This document shows positions 34,791-42,478 of a stretch of 43,021 bases of DNA, piece after piece (position 1 is the first letter of the stretch; each line of letters begins with the position of its first letter). The DNA comes from an uncultured Candidatus Melainabacteria bacterium. Lineage in GTDB: Bacteria; Cyanobacteriota; Vampirovibrionia; Gastranaerophilales; Gastranaerophilaceae. The notes below the pieces were generated by a model that made no database searches, was not told the origin of the DNA, and saw only the letters and a program-made list of their open reading frames with translations. The position numbers and the translations under genes are program-made. The stretch lies in the NCBI GenBank assembly GCA_934754735.1, contig CAKVJE010000004.1, forward strand, positions 1 through 43,021, given 5' to 3'.

Positions 34791-36266
34791 CTACTGTCCT
34801 TTTGAAATTTCTTTAATAATTTCTAAAAGCTTATTAACCATTAAATCTTCATATTTTTGCGCATTATCTTTAGAATCTGCTTCAAATCTCAAAGTAAACA
34901 CAGGTTCGGTATTACTTTGACGAATTAGAGCAAAGCCTTTTTCAAATACAATTCTCATACCATCAAGAGTAATGATATCTTTGATTGTAGTGCCAAAGAA
35001 ATCAGGAGTTTCTGCAATAACCTTCTTAAATTCTTCCAAAGTTTGCGCCTTCAAAGAATTTGGGCAAGGTAAGCGAACTTCTGAAGAACAATATAAAGCA
35101 TCAAATGGTGCTAAAAGCTCGCGAATCTTGAAATTAGGATTTTCTTTTTTCTTCTTGGCAACAATTTCTATAATTCTGCAACCTGCATAAACCGCGTCAT
35201 CAAATCCGTAATATTTATCTTTAAAGAACGTGTGTCCGCTCATTTCTCCCGCTAAAACAGCACCTGTTTCTTTCATTTTTGATTTGATATAACCATGCCC
35301 TGTTTTACACATAATTGCAACACCACCGGTTTCATTAATCGTATCGTACAACGCTTGAGAACATTTAACTTCTGATACAATTACAGGCTTAATACCTTTT
35401 TCATTATATTCTTTGATAACTTCTTCCGCGTAGATTAAAAGTAATTTATCACCGGTCATTGAATTGCCGTCAGAATCAATTACACCTATTCTGTCGCTGT
35501 CGCCGTCGAACGCAATTCCGATATCAGCTTTATTCGCGACAACAGCTTTTTTTATATCGTTCAAAGTTTTTTCATCACTTGGGTTCGGATGGTGGTGCGG
35601 GAAACGACCGTCAGGCATTGAATAAAGTTCTACAACTTCACACCCCAAAGCTCTGTATAATTTAGGTGCAACTACACCACCGGTAGCATTAGCACTATCT
35701 ACAACAACTTTAATTCCTTCGCCTACACGTCCGAAGCGTTTTGTCATATCTTCAATGTAATCAGGAATTAAATCATACTCGTTTAGAATTCCAAATGGAA
35801 CAGGCGGAATTGCAAGCTTATATTCTTCCATTGTTAAATCTTTTACAACTTTAATTTGCTCTTCATTCAAAGATTGTTTTGCATAAGTCATTTTTAGACC
35901 GTTGTATTGACTTGGATTGTGGCTTGCAGTAATAATCATTGCACCTGTAACCGGCATGTATTTTGTAATAAATGGTGGAAGCCCAACAACTTCTGAATAA
36001 TATCCAATAGGAGTTGGTGCTAGTCCCATATCTACAACATTAGCGCCACAAGAACGTACACCTTCAATTAAAGCTTTAGACAAAGCAGGAGAATGAAGTC
36101 TCGCATCTCGGCAAACACTTATCCAGATTTCAGAAGGCTGTTTCTTTGTTTCTTTCACTAAAAATTGAACAAATCCGCGACCTGTGTAATAGAATAACTC
36201 TTCTGTAATATCATCGCCGTATATTCCTCTAATATCATTTTTGCCAAATGCTGATTCTTTTAACAT
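34791..36266 (-). CDS. Phosphomannomutase/phosphoglucomutase
   Basis: A 491-residue alpha-D-phosphohexomutase (ManB/AlgC/Pgm type) that interconverts hexose 1- and 6-phosphates for glycogen or surface-sugar synthesis. The phosphoserine loop is ITASHNPSQYNGLKM near 110-124, the metal loop is FDGDSDRIG near 250, the sugar-binding loop is GEMSGHTFF near 335 and the phosphate-binding loop is RQSNTEPVFTLRFE near the C-terminus. GGAGG lies only two bases before one ATG and five before the next, so I start at the second ATG (36266); an upstream in-frame TTG is unlikely. It pairs functionally with glgC. Whether it prefers mannose or glucose is not clear. Confidence 0.92.
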   Translation of the reverse strand: MLKESAFGKNDIRGIYGDDITEELFYYTGRGFVQFLVKETKKQPSEIWISVCRDARLHSPALSKALIEGVRSCGANVVDMGLAPTPIGYYSEVVGLPPFITKYMPVTGAMIITASHNPSQYNGLKMTYAKQSLNEEQIKVVKDLTMEEYKLAIPPVPFGILNEYDLIPDYIEDMTKRFGRVGEGIKVVVDSANATGGVVAPKLYRALGCEVVELYSMPDGRFPHHHPNPSDEKTLNDIKKAVVANKADIGIAFDGDSDRIGVIDSDGNSMTGDKLLLIYAEEVIKEYNEKGIKPVIVSEVKCSQALYDTINETGGVAIMCKTGHGYIKSKMKETGAVLAGEMSGHTFFKDKYYGFDDAVYAGCRIIEIVAKKKKENPNFKIRELLAPFDALYCSSEVRLPCPNSLKAQTLEEFKKVIAETPDFFGTTIKDIITLDGMRIVFEKGFALIRQSNTEPVFTLRFEADSKDNAQKYEDLMVNKLLEIIKEISKGQ

Positions 36267-36293
36267 CATATCCTCCAATTATTCTCTGCATTT

Positions 36294-36302
36294 ATGATAA
36301 CA
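36294..36302 (-). promoter_or_regulatory. Extended -10 promoter of the phosphohexomutase gene
   Basis: The minus strand reads TGTTATCAT about 28 bases before the start codon. Confidence 0.4.
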
Positions 36303-36321
36303 CGAATAAACTCGAGGGTAA

Positions 36322-36579
36322 ATGCTTTTGGTTAGTAGGCATATCTATGGGTTTAGGAGTTTTATTTTTACGTGTTTTGGAATAAATACTGAATCGGACT
36401 TAAAAAAACATTTTTTTGCAATATTATTTGTGTTTACAATGCTGTTTGCTGGAACTATTAATCGCTACATCATTAACAATAAAATTAATCCGGAATTTAG
36501 CTTAATACAAAAACTTACACATAGAACAAATGCCGAAGAACAAAATAAATATGAAAAACTCGACAAGGAAAATAAATAG
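36322..36579 (+). CDS. Small hypothetical protein with one hydrophobic segment
   Basis: An 85-residue frame. Residues about 31-45 form one hydrophobic segment (FFAILFVFTMLFAGTINRYI), followed by a polar, charged C-terminus (AEEQNKYEKLDKENK). GAGGG lies three bases before the ATG, which is close for a Shine-Dalgarno, so the start is unsure. It reads away from the phosphohexomutase gene. The N-terminal 25 residues look less protein-like than the rest, so the true start may be internal. It could be a small membrane protein or a decaying gene. I recognise no family. Confidence 0.35.
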   Translation: MLLVSRHIYGFRSFIFTCFGINTESDLKKHFFAILFVFTMLFAGTINRYIINNKINPEFSLIQKLTHRTNAEEQNKYEKLDKENK

Positions 36580-36737
36580 CAATTAAGGTTAGTGAAATAA
36601 AATATCAACCCAATATACAACCAAACAAGCAAATAAATAACAATAAAAACGTCAGTTTTGAAGGACTTTCAATTCAAAATTTCTCACAAAATCAGCAAAA
36701 CCGATATTTTAGAAAACTACAAAACGGATTCTTCTAA
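36576..36737 (+). pseudogene. Remnant ORF with Val-Ser-Phe-Glu-Gly tag
   Basis: This frame is open for 53 codons but has no ATG, GTG or TTG at its beginning; the first sense codons are ATA, GCA and ATT. It encodes KVSEIKYQPNIQPN, then NNNKNVSFEGLSIQNF, and stops after NGFF. The NNKNVSFEGL stretch resembles the N-terminal tag SVSFGRS of the large HNH-like protein at 40391. I read it as the surviving front end of a tagged gene whose start has decayed. A non-standard start codon is the alternative. Confidence 0.35.
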
Positions 36738-36819
36738 AAACATGCTTGATGTGATAATTAAATCTAAATAATTGTATTTGGGTAATTTTTGTATTGGTAG
36801 AATGGTTATTCTTTTTATA

Positions 36820-36912
36820 AAACCCTCTCTTGAATTTCTAAATTCAAAGGCAAAAATAAACCATGTACCTTTTCATTAAGAAATTCTTTCTCTCCCGAGG
36901 AGAGAGTTTAAA
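36820..36912. repeat. Fragment of the CCCTCTC-type extragenic repeat
   Basis: AAACCCTCTCTTG at the left end and a hairpin TCTCTC-CCGAG-GAGAGA near 36889-36905 recall the GGAGAGGG stems of copies A-D, but the interior differs. The remainder of the 881-base gap 36580-37460 holds the remnant ORF, the 109-base tandem repeat and the VKOR gene promoter. Confidence 0.35.
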
Positions 36913-36925
36913 TTTGTCTATACTC

Positions 36926-37181
36926 TGTCATCCGCCCAATCTCTTACGTGCGTAGCATTGTAAAACACGCCCAATTTGTAGTCTTTGCCTAAAGGATAAT
37001 CTGTAGTTCTAAATCAAGCTAGTAGTCTAACCTTTGTCATCCGCCCAGTCTCCTACGTGCGTAGCTTTGCAAAATATGTTCAACTTGTAGTTTTTGCCTA
37101 AAGGATGACCTGTAGGTCTAAATTAAGCTAGTCGTTTAGCTTTTGTCATCCGCCCCAATGCCTACGTGCGTAGCACCGCAA
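36926..37181 (+). repeat. 109-base tandem repeat, about 2.3 units
   Basis: Units begin with TGTCATCCGCCC at 36926, 37035 and 37144, exactly 109 bases apart. Each has TACGTGCGTAGC shortly after, most fully the palindrome CTACGTGCGTAG. Each complete unit also has TTTGCCTAAAGGAT and TCTAAAT-AAGCTAGT in register. Copies differ at scattered positions. The third is cut off after the palindrome. No reading frame or promoter is evident inside. Confidence 0.85.
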
Positions 37182-37414
37182 AAAAAAGCTATGAACTTTT
37201 TATCGTGCATAGCTGTTGATTAGGGATATGTGTATCGTCGTTTTTTAAGGAGTATAGATATATATTAGCAGTACTTTTTCTAAATAAAATCATCAAAACG
37301 TATGATTTTCTTAACAAATCTTAACAAAAATTTTAGTAATCATAATTATAGCCCAATATGGTTAAAACCTTTTAACTAGACTTATTCGGTATTAGTATCA
37401 TTGAAAAAAGATTA

Positions 37415-37423
37415 TGATATATT
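37415..37423 (+). promoter_or_regulatory. Extended -10 promoter of the VKOR-DsbA gene
   Basis: TGATATATT is followed by a leader of about 30 bases with GGGAG eight bases before the ATG at 37461. Confidence 0.45.
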
Positions 37424-37460
37424 AGAATTAGATATATAGACTAGACGGGAGTTGGGTTTT

Positions 37461-38651
37461 ATGAAAATTGATAAAAAGAAATTAACTGTACAAATTCTTG
37501 CTATCGTGGGATTGTTACTTTCTATAAAACTGGCATGCATTTATTATGTAGCAAATTACGAGAAATACGCATTATCAAGTTTTTGTTCAATAAATGAATT
37601 TGTAGATTGCGACGGTGCTGCAAGATCAACTGTTTCTCAGTTTTGGGGAATTCCGCTTGCTTATTGGGGAATTTTCTTTTACTTAACGGTTCTTTTCTTA
37701 ACGGTTGTTGATTGGTTTAAAAAAATCCGCTTATTAAAATTTTTAGAAGTTTTTAAAAATCCTATGTCTTATGTTTCTACACTTGGAACTGTTGCATTTG
37801 CGTGTTCAATGGTATTAGCAGGATTGAGTGTATTTAAAATACATAAATTATGTATTTTATGTTTTATTACATATTTTATAGATTTATTCATAGCGCTTGT
37901 AGCTTCTTCCGGAGAATTTAAAAAACTTGTTGAAGCTTTTAAAACTACTTTTGTAGATTTTATAGCCGGAGCAAAACAGTATACAAAAACATTTGTCGTA
38001 CTTGTTATTATGGCGACAGCATTCCTTGTTTACAGCGGAACTACATACAATTTTGTACCACACGTAAAGAAACAGAAAGCTATTTTAAAATACCGTGATA
38101 TCAAATTTAACCCTTATAGAGTAAAAGGAAATGTTTTGGGTGCAGAAGACGGAGATGTTGTAATTGAACTATATTCGGACTATGTTTGCCCAATTTGCTA
38201 CATGGAAAATATAATGTTGCATGAAGCGGTTAAAGATTTTTCTAATATCAAAATTGTGCACCATAATGTTCCGTTCGATAAAGAGTGCAATCCTTATATT
38301 TCAATAAATATGCATCCAAATGCTTGCTTTATGGCAAAAGGAGCGATTGCAGCAGGTAAACAAGGTAATTATTGGGAAATGAGTTCTCTATTGTACGAAA
38401 ATCAGCCTAAAAATATTGAACAAATGTTGAAACTGGCAGACCAGTTGGGTTTTGATAAAGATAAATTCATTAACGATTTAGAATCAGAAGCAACTGCTAA
38501 TGAAATTGAAGTTGAACTGAAAAAATCTGACGATTTGCAGATTGATAGCACTCCTACGATTTTTATTAACGGTGACGAAATTGTGGGCATTAAGCCTTAT
38601 TACGAGCTAAAGGATATATTAGTTGAGCATGGAGCAAAACCAAGAAAATAA
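37461..38651 (+). CDS. VKOR-DsbA fusion, disulfide-bond-forming membrane protein
   Basis: A 396-residue protein joining a vitamin K epoxide reductase-type membrane domain to a periplasmic thioredoxin-fold oxidase, so a single chain can introduce disulfides and return electrons to quinone. The VKOR part (about 1-150) has four to five hydrophobic helices with conserved Cys42 and Cys50 in the loop and the CILC active pair at 131-134. A further hydrophobic segment at about 177-193 leads to the DsbA-like domain at 210-396, with CPIC at 243-246 and the cis-proline-type segment DSTPTIF. VKOR fused to a thioredoxin-fold domain is known from cyanobacteria and others. The start is the ATG after GGGAG; an upstream TTG is unlikely. 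It overlaps queH by about 23 bases. Confidence 0.92.
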   Translation: MKIDKKKLTVQILAIVGLLLSIKLACIYYVANYEKYALSSFCSINEFVDCDGAARSTVSQFWGIPLAYWGIFFYLTVLFLTVVDWFKKIRLLKFLEVFKNPMSYVSTLGTVAFACSMVLAGLSVFKIHKLCILCFITYFIDLFIALVASSGEFKKLVEAFKTTFVDFIAGAKQYTKTFVVLVIMATAFLVYSGTTYNFVPHVKKQKAILKYRDIKFNPYRVKGNVLGAEDGDVVIELYSDYVCPICYMENIMLHEAVKDFSNIKIVHHNVPFDKECNPYISINMHPNACFMAKGAIAAGKQGNYWEMSSLLYENQPKNIEQMLKLADQLGFDKDKFINDLESEATANEIEVELKKSDDLQIDSTPTIFINGDEIVGIKPYYELKDILVEHGAKPRK

Positions 38652-39186
38652 AATACTTATTCACGCGTGTTGCGGAATTTGTTCGGGATATCCTATTTCT
38701 TTATTAAAGGAGATGGGATATTCGCCTGTGGTTTATTTTTGCAATCCCAATATTGATACGGAAGATGAATTTAATAAACGCCTTGAGGCTCAGAAAATTA
38801 TTTGTATGTATCATTGGGTTGATTTGGTTGTGGATGATTATAATCACGAAGAATATTTGCAGAAAATTAAAGGGTTGGAGAATGCTCCGGAGCGTGGCGC
38901 AAGATGCGTAGAGTGTATAAGGTTAAGATTGCAAAAAACAGCACATAAAGCTAGAGAGCTTGGAATAAAGCAATTTACAACATCACTTCCTATTAGCCCG
39001 CACAAGAATTTTGAAATGATTTCAAAATTAGGTAATGAACTAGCAGGGGATTTAGAGTTTGTTGCGATTGATTTCAAGAAAAAAGATGGCTTCTTAAAAA
39101 CCAATAAGCTTTCTAAAGAGTTGGGAATTTATAGACAGAATTATTGCGGATGTGAATTTGCAAAAGGACATTTGAAGAAGGATTAG
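38629..39186 (+). CDS. queH: Epoxyqueuosine reductase QueH
   Basis: A 185-residue iron-dependent enzyme of the DUF208 family that reduces epoxyqueuosine to queuosine in tRNA, the alternative to QueG. The cysteine clusters are HACCGICSGYP near residues 12-22, ARCVECIRLRL near 93-102 and YCGCEFAKG near the C-terminus. The start ATG lies inside the last codons of the VKOR-DsbA gene, so the two may be translationally coupled; a TTG two codons upstream is the alternative. The C-terminus is followed after four bases by a cysteine-rich small gene. queA, the preceding step of the pathway, is at the right end of the window. Confidence 0.93.
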   Translation: MEQNQENKILIHACCGICSGYPISLLKEMGYSPVVYFCNPNIDTEDEFNKRLEAQKIICMYHWVDLVVDDYNHEEYLQKIKGLENAPERGARCVECIRLRLQKTAHKARELGIKQFTTSLPISPHKNFEMISKLGNELAGDLEFVAIDFKKKDGFLKTNKLSKELGIYRQNYCGCEFAKGHLKKD

Positions 39187-39190
39187 AAAT

Positions 39191-39391
39191 ATGGAATGTA
39201 AAAGAGAAGATAATTTGCAGGAATGCACTTGTTCTGCAACTAAATGCAAAAATAGAGGAATTTGTTGTGAATGCGTGAGACATCATAGAGAAAATGGTCA
39301 AATTCCGGGATGCTTTTTCCCAAAAAGTGCAGAATTGAAACATGACCGCTCGATTGAATATTTTGTGGAAGTTTATTCGAAATTGAAGTAA
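39191..39391 (+). CDS. Small cysteine-rich protein, DUF6485-like
   Basis: A 66-residue protein with seven cysteines arranged as CKRE, CTCS, CKNRGICCECVRHH and GCFF. It matches my recollection of the DUF6485 family of small anaerobe proteins (MECK...C.C...C..[23 protein letters not shown]). A zinc or iron-sulfur site is likely; function is not known. It follows queH by four bases and is probably in the same transcript. The Shine-Dalgarno is GAAGGA at the end of queH. Confidence 0.75.
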   Translation: MECKREDNLQECTCSATKCKNRGICCECVRHHRENGQIPGCFFPKSAELKHDRSIEYFVEVYSKLK

Positions 39392-39459
39392 GTTTAAAGA
39401 GTTAATAATAGTTATGTTGCAAATATTGAGTCAGAGCTTAAAATGAACGACAATCGCGC

Positions 39460-39720
39460 CGCGAGCGTTTTTTAGCGAGCGCAAGAGTGCGGGCTTACCC
39501 GCACCATTTTGTCCACAATCGTAAGGTTGTAGAAAACGGTGGTACTTTCTTCTTTTATCGCAATGAAGAAGAAAAAGTAAGAATTATTTTTAAATAAAAA
39601 AGTTTTTTTTAATGTACTTTATTTTTTTCTTCTTTGGAAAAGCAATAAGAAAAAAGTAACTATTAAAATGGTATTTTAACCACAATATACTCCGTATAAG
39701 TAAACGCATTCTTTTTTTTT
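39460..39720. other. Hairpin-rich non-coding region
   Basis: Within the 431-base gap 39392-39822. It holds GTGCGGG-CTTA-CCCGCAC (39487-39504), the paired GCGAGCG/TAGCGAGCGC around 39471-39482, and two long A/T-rich imperfect hairpins whose arms read TACTTTCTTCTT/AAGAAGAAAAAGTA (about 39543-39579) and ACTTTATTTTTTTCTT/AAGAAAAAAGT (about 39616-39658). No open frame with a ribosome site is visible. Role unknown; it may be another repeat family or transcription-stop region. Confidence 0.4.
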
Positions 39721-39822
39721 ATAAATTCTCCAGTTGTGGGTGCACAAAAAAATGTAAATAGTTATTCTATTAAAAGTAATAAATAATTACTCTACAATTA
39801 ACTTTTAATAGGAGAAATAATT

Positions 39823-40356
39823 ATGACAGAAAAAAGATTTTTAAGCTTTGTGCTTATAGAAGGAATTTTGTTATCTGTATTGGGTTTGGGAATGTTAATG
39901 CTGCCCAAAATTACAACTATATCTTTGGGGTTGATGTTATGTTTAACATTTATTATTTATGGCGGTTACAAGATTATAAATGCTATATTAACAAAAAATT
40001 ATTCAAGGCATTTTGTACTAAATATAGTAGCGGGACTCCTGTTATTTGCAGTTGGGATTTTTTTATTTATGGCACCTATGTTTAATCTTATTCTAATTAC
40101 AAGCGCGATTGGTGTATATTTCCTTTTGGAAAGCATTTCTACAACAGCGTTTGCGGTACAAAATAAAAATACACTTTATTTCTGGTGGGCTGAAATTTTG
40201 GTTGCAGTAATGCAATTTTTACTAGCAATAATTATTATATTAGGTTTGCCATCAACCGCATTGTGGGTTGTAGGAGTACTTGCAGGAGTGAATTTCCTAA
40301 TCGCAGGCATGGTTATGATTGGAATGTATTTATCAACAAAGTATATTTTGGGATAA
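39823..40356 (+). CDS. HdeD/DUF308-like membrane protein
   Basis: A 177-residue inner membrane protein with about six hydrophobic segments (FVLIEGILLSVLGLGMLM, ISLGLMLCLTFIIYGGY, LLLFAVGIFLFMAPMFNLILI and others). Glycine pairs within helices and the GVYFLLESI segment fit the DUF308 family that includes acid-resistance HdeD. The function in this organism is unknown. The ATG follows AATAGGAG. It converges on the HNH-like gene with a gap of 34 bases. Confidence 0.78.
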   Translation: MTEKRFLSFVLIEGILLSVLGLGMLMLPKITTISLGLMLCLTFIIYGGYKIINAILTKNYSRHFVLNIVAGLLLFAVGIFLFMAPMFNLILITSAIGVYFLLESISTTAFAVQNKNTLYFWWAEILVAVMQFLLAIIIILGLPSTALWVVGVLAGVNFLIAGMVMIGMYLSTKYILG

Positions 40357-40390
40357 ATTTAAGATACACAATTAGGAGCTCCTTTCGTAT

Positions 40391-41773
40391 TTAATCTTTT
40401 AATTTGCTTAAATCAACTACTATCGGCTTTTCAGGCGGTGAAAGCCGGTATAATCTTCGCGCAAGATTTGTGATATACCATTTCGAAAGTCCAACTTTTT
40501 TAAATGTGCCATCATTATATAATTCAATCAATCGGTTAATATGCTTTTGCGCATTTTGGTAAATTTCAGGATGTTGCTTAAGTTGCTGTGGCATAGTTCT
40601 ATTGCCACGTTCGCTGTTATAATAAGCAGTACTAATCGCGTAATTTTCTAAGCTATCATTGCCTTTAGATGCAAATGGCACTAAATGTTCAATACTACCG
40701 GTAGAGCCTTCAATTAAATCAAACCCTATTTTTTCAGAAGAGCAATTTGCAGCTTTCACGATAAATGCTGAAATATTTTCACGTGATTTGGGAAGTTCAA
40801 CAGCTTGTTGAATCATTCTTCTTGCTAGTTTTTGGTCTTCTAAAGTACCTACTATTTTTTGCAATTCATATATAAAAGTTTTTCTGTTAAAATTTACAAC
40901 TACCGGAATATCGTAAATCTGAGAACGAGCTCTGCTAATTAATTTGGTTAATTCTTCGTTATTTTTTAGAGATGAGGATATTTGTAAACTTTCAATTTTT
41001 CTTAAAATTTCACCTCTACGACGTGAAATGTTTTTTTGAGAACGAATTTTCTTATTCTTTTTTGCTTTAGAAGAAGTTGAAGATAAATTTTGAATTGAAT
41101 CATCAGGTAGTTGTTGAGCTACATGCATCATTTTTTGCATGAATTCTAATTCAGTTTTATTGTTTTTGATTTTCAATTCATCAGCAATTCTTTTTAATTT
41201 ATATTGAAAATCTTTTTTATCAAAAGGAATTTTAATCGGTTCTCTATAGATTTTCTTGTTTACTACATTCATTAAACGCAAGAATTGGTTTTGCTGTTCT
41301 AATGGCATATAGTGAGACATTGCGTCTAATCTATCGAAAATCGGCTGTTGTATTGCTCTTAGTTTAACGTCATGAAAAACTGCAGCTTCTCGCATAACTT
41401 CATCCAACTTTTTATCCGGACTCTTTTTTGCTTGATTTTTAATCAAATTAAAAACGCTTTTTTCTACTGTATGCAAACTTGATTCAAATGGTGCAAGAGT
41501 TTTAACGATATTTTTTACAGAACCGGAAAATACTTTATTGTTTAATATTTTTTCTACAATTTTAGGATCAATAACTATTTTGCCGGAATATATCCCCGGA
41601 ACTTTATAACTCATAAGAGCACGTAAAGCTTCAGCGTTACCGGCAGAACGACCAAATGACACAGAATCACAAGCTAATGTTTGTAATTTTGGTATAGTAA
41701 TAAGAACAGGATTATTTTGAATATTCTGCGTTCTTTCGGCTCTGTTTGTAAAATATACAGGTAATATTTTCAT
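40391..41773 (-). CDS. Large tagged protein with C-terminal HNH-endonuclease-like motif
   Basis: A 460-residue protein I cannot assign by family. The first 45 residues are basic and unstructured and contain CDSVSFGRS (about 35-43). The middle (about 90-345) is lysine/arginine-rich and helical. The C-terminus contains EHLVPFASKGNDSLENYAIS and YYNSERGNRTM, which fits the HNH pattern: His363 after Glu362, PxxSKGN, Asn377, and Asn386. The usual zinc CxxC pairs are missing, as in some degenerate or metal-variant HNH proteins. Only a short spaced GTAGGA precedes the ATG. It has its own promoter region (TATATT upstream) and is separated from the hydrolase by a terminator. It could be a nuclease effector, DNA-binding protein or unrelated; not proven. 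Confidence 0.55.
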   Translation of the reverse strand: MKILPVYFTNRAERTQNIQNNPVLITIPKLQTLACDSVSFGRSAGNAEALRALMSYKVPGIYSGKIVIDPKIVEKILNNKVFSGSVKNIVKTLAPFESSLHTVEKSVFNLIKNQAKKSPDKKLDEVMREAAVFHDVKLRAIQQPIFDRLDAMSHYMPLEQQNQFLRLMNVVNKKIYREPIKIPFDKKDFQYKLKRIADELKIKNNKTELEFMQKMMHVAQQLPDDSIQNLSSTSSKAKKNKKIRSQKNISRRRGEILRKIESLQISSSLKNNEELTKLISRARSQIYDIPVVVNFNRKTFIYELQKIVGTLEDQKLARRMIQQAVELPKSRENISAFIVKAANCSSEKIGFDLIEGSTGSIEHLVPFASKGNDSLENYAISTAYYNSERGNRTMPQQLKQHPEIYQNAQKHINRLIELYNDGTFKKVGLSKWYITNLARRLYRLSPPEKPIVVDLSKLKD

Positions 41774-41806
41774 GCAAATTTATTCCTACTTATTAATATA
41801 AAACCG

Positions 41807-41840
41807 AAAAAAAGATTTTTTTGCTACCAAAAAGTTGGTA
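41807..41840 (-). terminator. Probable terminator after the metallo-hydrolase gene
   Basis: On the minus strand TACCAA-CTTT-TTGGTA forms a six-base stem, then GC and a run of A/T with a T run at 41813-41807. It lies 6 bases past the hydrolase stop. It is weak but well placed. Confidence 0.4.
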
Positions 41841-41845
41841 ATTTA

Positions 41846-42463
41846 TTACAAGAATCTGTTATGTTCTTTTTCCCATTCTACAGAAGTCAATTTTCCATGC
41901 CCAGGATAAATAATTGTATCACTCGGCAATGTAAAGATTTTGTCTTCAATACTTCCTACTATTTGCGCGAAATCTCCACCCGCTAAATCACAGCGTCCAA
42001 CGGCTTCTCTAAATATTGTATCGCCGGAAAACAACATTCTGTCTACTAAATAGCAAACTCCACCCTGCGTATGTCCCGGAGTATGAATTACTTTAATTTC
42101 TTTTTCACCTAATTTGATTTTATCACCGTCTTCTACAAAAATATCAACCTTAGGTATTGTAATTTCCGGCATGCCAAACATAGGTAAATACTCGTTTGCA
42201 TTATTTAACCAATCTAAATCCGCTTTATGCATAACGACTTGCGGATTAGATGCAAATCTGTTTGGTCTAATTCCTGCTATATGATCAAAATGCCCATGCG
42301 TAAGTAAAATATACTTTAATGTTGCATTTTGGCTTTCCAACTCTTCATCAATTCTATCATCAATTGCTGAACAATCGATAAGTGCCGCTTCTTTAGTCTG
42401 CTCGTCGATAATTAAATAATTGTTATTATCAATCGGTGGTTCTACAAATGTTTTTATAATCAT
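41846..42463 (-). CDS. Metallo-beta-lactamase-fold hydrolase, glyoxalase II-like
   Basis: A 205-residue binuclear metal hydrolase, often annotated as hydroxyacylglutathione hydrolase-like. Metal-ligand motifs are THGHFDH near 55-61, HTPGHTQGG, FSGDTIF and PGHGKLTS at the C-terminus. Without glutathione in such an organism, the natural thioester substrate is uncertain. It follows queA by about 15 bases on the same strand and is likely in its transcript. Confidence 0.9.
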   Translation of the reverse strand: MIIKTFVEPPIDNNNYLIIDEQTKEAALIDCSAIDDRIDEELESQNATLKYILLTHGHFDHIAGIRPNRFASNPQVVMHKADLDWLNNANEYLPMFGMPEITIPKVDIFVEDGDKIKLGEKEIKVIHTPGHTQGGVCYLVDRMLFSGDTIFREAVGRCDLAGGDFAQIVGSIEDKIFTLPSDTIIYPGHGKLTSVEWEKEHNRFL

Positions 42464-42478
42464 AAAAAGTATCCCAAA

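Noticed and set aside
36926..37181. Possible CRISPR array in the 109-base repeat
   Set aside because: The whole 109 bases repeats, so there are no unique spacers, the period is too long, and no cas genes are present.
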